A DNA stretch of 64,000 nt. Source: Leishmania donovani. Taxonomy: Eukaryota > Euglenozoa > Kinetoplastea > Trypanosomatida > Trypanosomatidae. The position numbers and the translations under genes are program-made. The notes below the pieces were generated by a model. The model saw only the letters and a list, made by a program, of their open reading frames with translations, did no database searches and was not told the origin of the DNA. Location of the stretch: NCBI RefSeq assembly GCF_000227135.1, contig NC_018239.1:186001-250000 (forward strand). The letters are read 5' to 3'. Shown piece after piece: positions 35,245 through 45,355 of this stretch (the first letter of the stretch is position 1; each line of letters starts with the position of its first letter).

Positions 35245-35276
35245 ATACATATATATATATATATAGATATATATAT
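35245..35276. repeat. (TA)n microsatellite
   Basis: An almost pure TA run with one interruption (TAGATA). Confidence 0.85.
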
Positions 35277-35809
35277 GCTGGTTGTGGGTGTTGGTAAAAT
35301 GGGAAGAGAAGGGGGTGGTCGAAACAGAGAAAAAGCAGTAAAAAAAAAAAAACATAGCAGCAGCAGCGGGTAGACCGTAAGGGAAGGAGGGAGGGAGGGG
35401 GTGTGAACGAGCGAGCGAGATAACGTGAAGACGAGTATGAGTTAGCCCAGAAAGAAAGAAAAAATGGAAAGGCGAAGGCGTAGTCACACAGAAGCCTCGA
35501 AAAGCTAAAAAAAAGAAGACACATACGCGCACCAGTGGACAGCCCAGGGAACGAGGAGGCTTTACAGAGAAAGGAGCGGGGGTACGAGAGCAAGGGAGAC
35601 ACACATGAAAATAAACAAATAACCGTACAGGTGTAACGAGCAAGCAAAAAGAAGTAACTCAAGCGAACTAGCGCTATAAAAAAAAGAAAATCAAACGCCA
35701 AGGTCGAGCGGTGCTCTGCATGTGCGTTAAAAGCGGCTTATCTCTGTGTGGGCGTGCGCTTCACATTCGCCACATCCTGCATGCGTGTGCGTTTTTTTTC
35801 TGTTGTTGG

Positions 35810-35838
35810 TATATATATATATATATGTGTGTGTGTAT
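35810..35838. repeat. (TA)n-(TG)n compound microsatellite
   Basis: A TA run directly followed by GTGTGTGTGTATG, one of the recurrent TA-then-TG blocks. Confidence 0.85.
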
Positions 35839-35996
35839 GCATGAATGTGCGTGCGCACAGCAACAGTTCGAAGCACATAATGTTGCATCCACACGCTGGC
35901 GCCAATGGCTTTCTGTTTGTTTTTCGTTTGTATTTTTTGTCGCTTGTCTTATTGCAGTGTGAGCAAGAAAAGCAGATCATCTTTCATTCTAGAAAG

Positions 35997-36014
35997 AGAG
36001 AGGCGCGCCTCTCT
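35997..36014. repeat. Perfect 18-nt palindrome
   Basis: AGAGAGGCGCGCCTCTCT is identical to its reverse complement, with a GGCGCGCC core. It sits in a spacer between two TA repeats. Confidence 0.9.
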
Positions 36015-36349
36015 GATGACGCCACTGTGGCGTTTTGTGCCTGCTTACATGTCGGTTTCGATTGGAAAAGTATCTAGCGCAGCCTCGTCGGTGCGGCGTG
36101 CCATCCCTCAATTCGACTCCCAAAAGAGCTAAAAAAGGAGAGGGAAGACGTGCATCGCCTGTGAACTTCTGTGCGTGTTTATGTGTGCGTAGCATGCACA
36201 TTCAAAACACACTTCGTCGTAAAGGACGACTGCCGGTTTCACGTTGGCATGCGACTCCCCTACAAACCCCAAACAGAGCGAGCGAGCAGAGAAAAATGAG
36301 GAGATGGGTCAAATTTGCTTCAGGCGCTCATCATGATCGTGGCGTGGGT

Positions 36350-36377
36350 GTATATAATATATATATATTATATATAA
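36350..36377. repeat. Imperfect (TA)n run
   Basis: TATATAATATATATATATTATATATA is itself nearly palindromic. Confidence 0.85.
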
Positions 36378-38122
36378 CGGGGAGCGAAGGGAGGAGCACA
36401 TAAGAAGCAGCAGAGATGATCGTGGCGACTAGAAAAGAAAATGCGAAGCGCGAAGAGATGTGCCGGAAGAAAATGAAAAACGGAAACGCAGCACACACAA
36501 AAAAAAAGCAAACGATGTCAAACAAGTCGAACATAAAAATAAATAAAAACGTACTGAGAAAGCCCAACCCGTCTTTGCCTGCTCCGGCTTTGCCGATGGC
36601 TCTCTGCCAAGCGTGCGAAGTACAACCTCGAAGAAGAGCGCGGGTTCGCTATCGCGCTGGCGCGGTGTTCGTGACGAGGGGCGAAAAGAGAGGAGAGATG
36701 GACAGAGAGCGCGCAGGTGGGAAGACGCTTTCAGGACAGCAAAAAAAAAAAAGAAAGAAAGCGATCCGACATCAACAGCAAAGCTGAAAGTGAACAAAAA
36801 AAAATGAAGACGTGACGAGAGAAAGAAAAGGAGGCCACAACGGTATCCATGTAGAGTGTGTGCGTGTGTGCGTGTGTGCGTGTGTGTCCACGTGCCTCGC
36901 AGGGTAGGGAAGGAGGGAGTGTATATCATAAGAGAGAGGATCCGCCCATGTAGGGCGAAGCGCACAAAACAAGAGAGACACCAACAGACACACACACACA
37001 CACACACACAGGCATGCGCCATGCGAAGCCGAAAAATAAAAGCGAAAGCAGACATAGAAACACCGGCATGCACAACGCAAGATGCGGCCAGCAGCACACG
37101 CACGCCCTCCCCTAAAGCAAAGAGAGGGAGGGAGAGGCAGAGACCGCGGAGAAGCGCAGCGCGGCGCCTCGGCGTGCGTATGCATCAAGCCTGAATAGCC
37201 ACATAGGAAGAGATCCGCCGGAGGGCGCACACGAGGTGTGAAGCAGAGACAGTGGCACTGCACAGCGTTGCTGACAGCCACCACCATCTGGATGCGGCAC
37301 GTGCAACACACATATACACAAAAGCCCAACGTCTCTCTCCCTCTCTCGTCTCCGCCCGTTTCTCCTGCTTTGTGTCGATATGTCGAAGCGCGCGGCGGCT
37401 GGTGTATTGCGGAACGAAAACGTGAAAAAGGGCAGGCGGATGTGTATAAGCCAGAGCGAGCGCGAGAGCGACCAAGCAAAAAAAAAAAAGGTGGGAAAGG
37501 GGCAGGGCAGGACAGGGCAGGGCAGCGCACATCACCGCGTCGCTGAGAAATCTCAGGCAGCGAAAAAAAAATGCGAGGAGCGACCACAAGATAGAGAGAA
37601 ACGAGATACAAGTCAGCAGTAACAAGGAAGAGGATGGGATGGGTCGGTGGGTGGGGGGAGTGGGGAGCTGGTGCAAGCGCGAGACACACAGATAGCCAAC
37701 ATCAACACACACACACACCTATATATATATATACGATGTCCTTCACGGCGAGACATAGGGAGGAACAAAAAAAGGAAGCATGCTGGCTCAACGGCACAAG
37801 AGAACAGCGGACAACGGAGAGCACAGAGGTGGATGACGCAGCCAGGCTGCCCCGCAAAGTCTACTCACTGCCCTCCACACCTCCCGCTCCCGTTAAGCCT
37901 AGTCCCTTGACGCCCTCGCTGCCTGTGTGGTGGACTGTCGTTATGCCGAAGCTCTTAGGTGAGGGGGGAGGGGGGCGCGTGCACATGCCTGCGAGTGACA
38001 GAGCGAGAATAAATACACACATAAGGGCACGGCGGCCGGCACGATGCGAAGACTGAGAGCACACGAAGAGTCCCGTGTCATCCTCACTTCACGCACCCCA
38101 CAACGGCTTTCAGGAAAGTCTT

Positions 38123-39952
38123 CTACTGGAGTAGTGCGACGGCTGCCATCAGCGCCTCTTCACGCGCACTGTCTGACCGCGACGGCACATCGACGGATGA
38201 GATGGCGCCGCTCATGTCCAAGTCCACCGTCGTCTCTGCCGACTCCGAGGAGGACAGCAACAGCTGCGGCGTAAAGATGCTCGGCTGATTCGACCTGCAC
38301 GCCACAAGTTTGGAAGAAGACAGCGACCGCGCTTCTGCCGAAGCACAGCCGTGACAGTCCTGAAACCGCCCAGGAGGGGCGCTGCACGCACGCCCCGTCT
38401 CAGTCGTCGATGTGCTAGCCTCCGACGCCTCGCCGTCACAGTCCTCAGAGTGGTACGTCTCGACCGCGTGGCCGCAGAACTCGCACGTCAGCATATCAGT
38501 GCAGCTGTGGCTGTGCACCTGCGGCAAGCCCGAGCGAGTCTTCAGCGAACCGTGTTCCTCGTGCTCAGCGGCATGGTTGCTGTCGTCGCACAACGTTGGG
38601 CCGGGCGCGTCAACAGCTGACGAAAGGGTCCGCACCTCCCAGTGCTGCGGCTTTCCCTCATCCGCCGCATCACGGAGCCACGCGGTGTTCTCGCCCGCGC
38701 CCGAGAAGCCCTTGCCGTCCCGCTCCAACTCCGGCTTGGCCTCCACGCAAGAGGCCGACAAGCTCCGTCGCCCCCTCTTCGCGTTCAGGTGGGTTGGCAC
38801 GCAATACACATCTGCAGGGGCGCCGTCGACGGCCCACTGAGCCCCCCTCTCTGTGCGCTGCACCGCGCGCCAGTGAGCCGCGCAGCACCAGTGGATGCGC
38901 ATGGGCACTCGCCCAACTAGAGGCGCTGGAACCGTCGCCAGTACCTCGAATTCAGGACAGAGAGGTGGGGCAGCGTCGGTCGCAGTTGCCGCGACAGTGG
39001 TACTGATGTTGCTGGCTGGCACCGTGTACGCAGCAGCACGCACATCCGTCGACGCGCACTGCGTCGCAGCATCCATCGCGCCTTCGCTTCCCTCGGCAGC
39101 AAAGCCGTCATTGCCCGCGGTTGGCCGCGCAGGCTCTGCTGACAGCATGCTCTCCTTCTCAGCCGCCCACCGAGCGTCGATATCATCGCCACTCCGCTGC
39201 ACCTCGCGGCTTCCGGCAGAGCCGAGCGGGGACAGGTAGCACGCCGTCTGTGTGAGCTGGAGATCATCTGATAGGCCGCTCCGCAGAGTATGGGAGCGTC
39301 GGCTGCTGCTGTCTCCGCTGAAAGACGCACTCACGCTGCCCCTTGCTATCGGCGGAGAAGAGGGAGGCGCAGCCGTTCCATCCTGCACCGGGGCGTCCGC
39401 CTCGCCGGCACGTTGCGTCTGACCGCCACTGCCCTCAATCGGAGCACTCCCCAGTGGGCGCAGTAGTGACGGTGGATTCGTGGCGCTGGCCGCCGCTGCC
39501 GCTGCCAGCGCCTCTGTACCTCTCGGCCTAGTGGCAAAGCAAGAGGCCGCCGTAGTGGCGACGTGCTCGCTCTGCAGACTCGGCAACTCACCAGTAACGA
39601 CGGTGGCGCTGCTGTTAAAGCTCGTCACGTGCAGAAAGCTAGCCGCCGTCTTCGTTGTAAATGAGCCTGCGAACGGGGTGGAGTCGCCCGACATGAGAAG
39701 AGCGTTGGTGAAGGGCGAGACCTCGTCCGAGGGGGCGGCGCCGCTGGCAATGTCCACACAGGGGTGCGCCACATCACCAGAGACCGTACTGTACGCCGTA
39801 GAGAACGCTGAGGAAGCACTAAGCGATGCGAAGGGGGTTCTCGCGTCGCCAACAGTTTTGCTATCAACATTGGGCGACGAGGGCTCCTCCATCGCCGAGG
39901 TGGCCGCGGCCACGTCGGAGTCGCGGTGGCGTACGCGATTAGAGCTCGGCAT
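38123..39952 (-). CDS. Hypothetical protein, 609 aa, with Cys/His-rich segment
   Basis: The longest frame starts at 40213, but its first 87 codons translate pyrimidine-rich leader sequence (VFFFFLPSSC and similar) that contains candidate splice acceptors, and no other in-frame Met occurs before 39950-39952. I therefore start at 39952 (MPSSNRVRHRDS). Stop TAG is at 38123-38125. The first half is Ser/Ala/Thr/Pro-rich. A more ordered stretch in the second half includes RIHWCCAAHWRAV. Near the C-terminus come CEFCGHAVETYHSEDC and, about 30 residues on, CHGC, with spacing that could bind zinc, although it matches no zinc-finger class I can name. The end is a short acidic helix-like stretch (REEALMAAVALLQ). 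No signal peptide remains once the leader-derived codons are removed; with the long start, the hydrophobic N-terminus could be mistaken for one. Function unknown. Confidence 0.85.
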   Translation of the reverse strand: MPSSNRVRHRDSDVAAATSAMEEPSSPNVDSKTVGDARTPFASLSASSAFSTAYSTVSGDVAHPCVDIASGAAPSDEVSPFTNALLMSGDSTPFAGSFTTKTAASFLHVTSFNSSATVVTGELPSLQSEHVATTAASCFATRPRGTEALAAAAAASATNPPSLLRPLGSAPIEGSGGQTQRAGEADAPVQDGTAAPPSSPPIARGSVSASFSGDSSSRRSHTLRSGLSDDLQLTQTACYLSPLGSAGSREVQRSGDDIDARWAAEKESMLSAEPARPTAGNDGFAAEGSEGAMDAATQCASTDVRAAAYTVPASNISTTVAATATDAAPPLCPEFEVLATVPAPLVGRVPMRIHWCCAAHWRAVQRTERGAQWAVDGAPADVYCVPTHLNAKRGRRSLSASCVEAKPELERDGKGFSGAGENTAWLRDAADEGKPQHWEVRTLSSAVDAPGPTLCDDSNHAAEHEEHGSLKTRSGLPQVHSHSCTDMLTCEFCGHAVETYHSEDCDGEASEASTSTTETGRACSAPPGRFQDCHGCASAEARSLSSSKLVACRSNQPSIFTPQLLLSSSESAETTVDLDMSGAISSVDVPSRSDSAREEALMAAVALLQ

Positions 39953-40035
39953 GGCAGGATAACAACCGAAAAGAGAACGAGCGCGCGGCAATGCTAGCAG
40001 CAATGGCAGCTTGTAGTTGCGAATAACAGCGTCGG

Positions 40036-40125
40036 CTAGCAGGGATACCGAAGACACAATAATACGAAAGAAGGGAGCGCAGCGCAACCGAATAGCGCTG
40101 CTGGTATGATCAAAAAGGAGGACGC
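40036..40125 (-). promoter_or_regulatory. Candidate trans-splice acceptors for the 609-aa gene
   Basis: On the minus strand two C/T-rich stretches end in AGs: ATCATACCAG (AG at plus 40101-40102) and, after CCCTTCTTTCGTATT, CTGCTAG (AG at plus 40036-40037). They give leaders of about 148 or 83 nt. Both lie downstream of the ATG at 40213, which supports the shorter protein. Confidence 0.5.
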
Positions 40126-43100
40126 AAGCACAAACTCGACACGAGAAGAAGTTGCAAGATAGGAAGACACACGAAGAAGGCAAAAAGAAAAAGAAAACGC
40201 GTACAGACACCAAGAAGTATGTGGGAGGGGGGGGGGGCAGAACAGAAAAACGGCAAACCTACGCACACACACACATACAAGAGAGAGAGATAGAAACGCA
40301 CGCAAACGCTCAAGCAGAGAGCAAGAGAAATGCTTTCCTTCGTTTCGTCGCCTTTTTTGTGGTTTGCCTCTTTCGTCGTTTTCTTTGTGTGTGTAAGAGA
40401 GAACAAATCCTTAATCGTGCCTCCGCTGCGCACCTTCTCGACCCACTCCTTGTCCCCTCGCCCCTGGGCTGAGCGTGAGAGATGGAGAGGAGAGCGACGG
40501 CGATGTATGCCACTCTGGTGCTCCTTACGACTTGTTTTGCTGTCTGCCAGCACCCTGGTCCTTGTCGTCAGAGATGTTCAGAAATGTGCAAACAAGGATG
40601 CAGCAGAGAACACACACACACACGAAACACAAACAAAAACAGAAGCAACGAAGCGTAGCACTGCGCCGCCACTCACGTGTGAGAACGGTGAGTAGTGAGA
40701 GGTCGCGTTGGGAGCAGGGTGAGTAGTTGTTGCGGAGTGTATGTGAGGCTTGCGCCACTGAGGCCGGTATACATATATATATACCTGTGTGTATGTGTCT
40801 CTGTGTCTGTCTGCGTGTGATGGGGGGGGGGAGGACAGAGGGGGAGGGGATATATGTGCGACCTTGGTATACACCCCCCGCGTGGAGCATACAAGCAGCC
40901 ACAACAAGCAAGTGCCGGCGGAGGCAATAAGTCTATCGGGTGTATGGATGCGTTCTTCTGGCGCTCTGGTTTTATACGTCTATACAGTACGCTGTCAGCT
41001 AGGGAAGGGGGAACAACAACGAAGAGATAGAAATGGAAGAAAGCAAGCACTGAAGAGTTACGGCAAAGTCAAAAAGGGAAGGCGAAGAGGGCAAAAAAAG
41101 GAGCGAGGACACAGGAGTCGGCTCGCACGACAGTGTGACAGTAGCGGTGCCGGCCGCAGCGAGACGTGGAGAGTATAAGAGAGAACTTGGGGGTTGGGGC
41201 TGGCAATGAGGTATACGCAAGATGAAAAGATCGATGTCGAAGCAAAAGAAAGGGAAGAGGAGCAAGGAGGGGAAGGGGGCGTACGAGAAATAGCGGAGGG
41301 TGGGGGTATAAAAGCACGAGCACGAGGAAAAGAAAAAAAGAGGGGGCGACCAAAAAAATAACGAGTTTCTACTGTAGGGGAAAAGGGGGAAAGCCGAAAA
41401 TAACACGAGAGAGGGGGTGAGATGGACAGCGCTGCTGTATCACACGCCCGTACGTACACAGGCGTGCAGTCACACCCACGCACACACGTTGCCGTCGTCG
41501 TCGATCGGCACACGCAATGTGCCCTCCAAAAAAGAAAAAGAGGGGGCGGAGACAGACGTGAAGAGCCGAAAGCACCGGCCCGGAAAAAACGACAAAGAGA
41601 GCAGAGTAAAAGGGCGCAGCGCAAGGCAGGAGAAAGAGGAGTGATTGGGAGGAGGGGGGAGAGCGCGGCACAAACAGTCGATGTGGTTGGCTCGTGTTCG
41701 TTCACGATTACCGAGCCTCGCGCAGGCCAAACACACGCCCAAGGAATGCCCTTCTCAATACAGGAGAGAAAAAAAAAGGGGTGGGGTGGCAAGCGGCAGA
41801 GAAACAAACAAAACGAAAAGAGTGAAAGGAAGAGGGAGAGATTAAAGCAGAGCACGGAAATGAATGAGCTAGCTCTGCTCGCTTGTTTTTTTTTCGTTTT
41901 CGCGTTTGAAACAACCACTTGCTCGATAGGCGCCTCTTCTTTTCCTGTGTTTGGGCTTGTTGGCTCGGTCTCTCTCTTTACCTCTCTCTATCTTTCAGTC
42001 CTTCTCGTCGTATCTCGCGATGATGATGGCGGCTGTGGTGTGGCGAAAGTATACGCAAGGAAAACAACCAAAAAAAAACGAGGAAAATGTTTCGAAGTTG
42101 TGTGTGGAGGTAAATGATCTAATCAGACAGAGCAGACCGAGGAGAAAAGACACAGAAGGAGCGAGGAAACGAAGAAAGCGACACAGGACAGCACAGGAAG
42201 CGAGAACACACGCACCAAGATAGGAAGATTAAAAAAAAAAAACACAGAAAAAAGGGAAGGGGAAGAAGAAGAGTACAAAATAAAAAAAAACGAAAAGAGA
42301 AAAAAGGGTGTGGCGGGTGTAAGCTTTCAGCAAGTCGAAAGAGAAACGAAAACCAATAACCAAAAAAGAACGCGCACAAGCGATGCAGCAACAAAAATAC
42401 ACAAGCGAAATGAGTGAAAGACTAACAAGAAAATGAATCAACGAACGCACAGGATATATAATGTTTGAGAAAAAAGGGGGTCCAAAGAGGGAGCAGCGTC
42501 CCACCCACACACACGCGCGCCGGCGAAGACCCTCTTCTTCCCTCTTTCCTTATAGTGAGAGACAGATATGCAGAGAGAGAAGCAGCAGAAATAAGGCAAA
42601 CAAAAAAAGCGCACTTCCAGTGTTGTGGGGCCGCTGCGCTACGTTTCGCCCGTTCTCTATAGATTACCACTGTGTGATGCGCCCACACACACACACGCAC
42701 AAGCACGCGCGCGAGCGAAAAAAAAAGGGAACAAGGAGGGAGGAGCAGAAGGGGCGTCTAATCACTTCACAGAAGAACGAGATGCAGGCACAAGAAAGCT
42801 CGGCAGATGCAGAGAGATGTCCAAACACGCGGGAGGGACGGCACCTGGATGTTTGTCTTCTTTTACCGTGTCCCTCTTGCCTTCTGTGTGCCTATGAGAC
42901 TTTGTGCTCGTAGGCAGATCTGGGCGCACAACGGACAACAGCACACAAGAATGAGCTTGAGTAGTGGCGGTGGCTTCTTCTCTTGCACCGATTTCCGTTT
43001 TCTGTTCCTCTTTCTATATCCCCCCTTTTTCCGTCGGTCTTCGGCGCCTTCTCCGTTTCTCTCTCTCTTGGTGGCTTCGCGTGTGCCGTGCGGCTGACAC

Positions 43101-43344
43101 GAAGGAACGCAGACACGTTTTCAAGGGTGTTTATTCTCCCTCTTGACGCTCTTGCCGTGGCTGACCGTGAGGCGTGGCTATAATAGTGGCCGAGTGTGTG
43201 CGTATCTGCGAGTTGATAAGGGGGAGGATCAAAGGAGAGGTGAACTAAGCGTGGAGGAGGATGGATGGGGGGAGGCAAGGGGGTGGCCAATGCGAAAAAA
43301 AAAAGCCGCCTCTTCGCTTTTTTTTCGTGATGTGTATACTCTTT

Positions 43345-43371
43345 ATATATATATATGTGTATGTGTGTGTT
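43345..43371. repeat. (TA)n-(TG)n compound microsatellite
   Basis: A TATATA run passing into TGTGTATGTGTGTGT. Confidence 0.8.
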
Positions 43372-43790
43372 GATGCCGTTGTGGAAGAGGGGGGTTATAC
43401 GTAGAGGAAGCTGTCTATATACACAGCTCACCGGGAGGAGATAAGAGGGGAGAAAACACAACACAACACAGAAAGAGACAAACACAAAAAAAGAGTAAAA
43501 AGGGGGGCAGGGGGAGGAACAAACAAGAATGAAAAAGAGAAAGAAAGAGAGCAGAGGAGGCGTATGGAGCGAGAGACGAGGTGCAGCGCGTCCTTCTTTG
43601 TGTAGTTATTGCTGTTTTGGCGAAGGTCCGATTCGCTCTTGGGTGGTCGATCCGTTACTGTGTGTGTGTCTCTCTCTCGGCTCCTTTTTTTTCCTCACGT
43701 TTCTTCGTTTTGCTTTTGGCCTGCGTCGTGCTACAGCCGCTTACAACTTTGCGCGTGTTCAGTTTTGTTTTGGTGTTTTGCTGAGTAGGT

Positions 43791-43863
43791 ATACACATAT
43801 ACATACACACACATATATACATATATGTATGTATGTATATATGTATATGTGTGTGTGTGCGCG
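43791..43863. repeat. Complex (TA)/(CA)/(TG) microsatellite
   Basis: About 70 nt of alternating purine-pyrimidine sequence mixing CATA, TATA, TGTA and TGTG units, ending in GCGCGCG. It could adopt Z-DNA or cruciform structure. Confidence 0.8.
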
Positions 43864-44682
43864 CGTTTTCGTTGCGATGCAAAAAGATGCGCTGTGGTGT
43901 CTGCTGCTTCGCGATGACCGTGGGCTACCTGAGACACACACGCACGATCACACGCACAGCCACACACAAAACAAAACAAAAAAGAATGTCCTGACCGACC
44001 GAAGAGGAGAGAGGAAGAAGGGAGGGACTCTATGGAAGAGAGGGAAGCGAGATGGCGGTGGGAAGGTGGCAAATAGACGGACAGAAAGCGAGCCCTCCGT
44101 CGGTATAGGTACGTCCTTCTACGTCGGGGTACTTTGGCAGCTTACTATTAACATCTATGCATAGGGGCATGCGTATGTGTATGTGCATGTGAGTAAGGGA
44201 AGAAAAAGAGGATGCGTTGAGCGGGTCCACATACGGCGGAGGAATGAACGGAACGGAAGGGCGGAGAAGCAGCAGAATTCACGGCTAAATGCACCAAGGC
44301 ACATACATCTATATATATAGATGTGTGTGTATGCAACGCATAGGGACAGGCATAAGATCGTGCTCGTGTGCATCACTTCCAGAGCACCGAGACCGACGCG
44401 TTCCGATACACGCATGCGGGCAGAAAGGAGATACAGTTGCGCACTCTTCCAAGGAGGTGGAGAAGGCCACTGTCGCCCTTTCCTGCACGACAGGCGCAAC
44501 AGGCTGCAATCTGCAGAGTTGCGCCCTCCTCTTCCCCGTTGGTCGCTCGCTGCCTTCATTTGCTTTTCTTTCTCGCTTTAGTGCACATCCGTCGGTTATT
44601 CAAGCGTGACTCGTAACCGTCACGGGGTGTTGGAGGTTGCAGAGGGAGAAGAACGCGCTGAACGCTTCGTTCGGCTCTTCCT

Positions 44683-44969
44683 TGCGAGAGATGGTCAGAC
44701 CAACGTGCACGAAATCGAGACACAGATGACAAAACCAGAGAGGGGCACACACAAGATCGTCGAGGAGGCGCACACGGATCACACACTATAATGTCCTCCT
44801 CCAGTGCCTCTTGACGGGGAGGCGAGGCAGAAGAAGAGGTAAGAGAATGGGTCCCTTTTCACTTCGTGTCCACGCTACTAGGAGAAAGTCAAGAAACATT
44901 ACGCGCGCAAACACCGTTCATCAGCCTCTCTCGCACTGCGGCTCCACCCTGGTCGTCTAGGGCGAACCA
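44683..44969. repeat. Left copy of a 287-bp exact duplication flanking a gap
   Basis: This sequence is repeated without difference at 45069-45355, right after the 99-N gap. The best reading is that two overlapping contigs were scaffolded but not merged, so the duplication is probably not real. Confidence 0.9.
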
Positions 44970-45068
44970 NNNNNNNNNNNNNNNNNNNNNNNNNNNNNNN
45001 NNNNNNNNNNNNNNNNNNNNNNNNNNNNNNNNNNNNNNNNNNNNNNNNNNNNNNNNNNNNNNNNNNNN
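44970..45068. other. Assembly gap (99 N)
   Basis: A run of 99 Ns between the two identical 287-bp copies. The gap size is nominal, and the true sequence is probably continuous once one copy is removed. Confidence 0.95.
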
Positions 45069-45355
45069 TGCGAGAGATGGTCAGACCAACGTGCACGAAA
45101 TCGAGACACAGATGACAAAACCAGAGAGGGGCACACACAAGATCGTCGAGGAGGCGCACACGGATCACACACTATAATGTCCTCCTCCAGTGCCTCTTGA
45201 CGGGGAGGCGAGGCAGAAGAAGAGGTAAGAGAATGGGTCCCTTTTCACTTCGTGTCCACGCTACTAGGAGAAAGTCAAGAAACATTACGCGCGCAAACAC
45301 CGTTCATCAGCCTCTCTCGCACTGCGGCTCCACCCTGGTCGTCTAGGGCGAACCA
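45069..45355. repeat. Right copy of the 287-bp duplication
   Basis: Identical to 44683-44969 at an offset of 386. After this copy the sequence changes at once to the GC-rich block at 45356. Confidence 0.9.

Larger units (their letters stand above)
30347..38122. other. Gene-free spacer of about 7.8 kb
   Basis: Mostly purine-rich on the plus strand, with several (TA)n/(TG)n runs (about 31320, 35245, 35810, 36350 and 37722) and an 18-nt perfect palindrome at 35997-36014. A more balanced stretch at about 33040-33260 has ordinary composition but no open frame of note. The longest frames (for example 36772-37689, 305 codons) are low-complexity and show no coding bias. Confidence 0.6.
39953..44682. 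other. Gene-free region, first part of a long desert
   Basis: Upstream of the last recognised gene I see no credible coding frame. The plus strand is purine-rich, with pyrimidine patches near 42840-43180 and TA/TG repeats at 43345-43371, 43791-43863 and 44309-44332. Frames of 286 codons (41058-41918) and 231 codons (41422-42117) are low-complexity and overlap on opposite strands. Confidence 0.6.

Noticed and set aside
36772..37689. 305-codon minus-strand frame
   Set aside because: Translation of pyrimidine and CA/TG repeats (Cys-Val and His-Thr runs) without codon bias.
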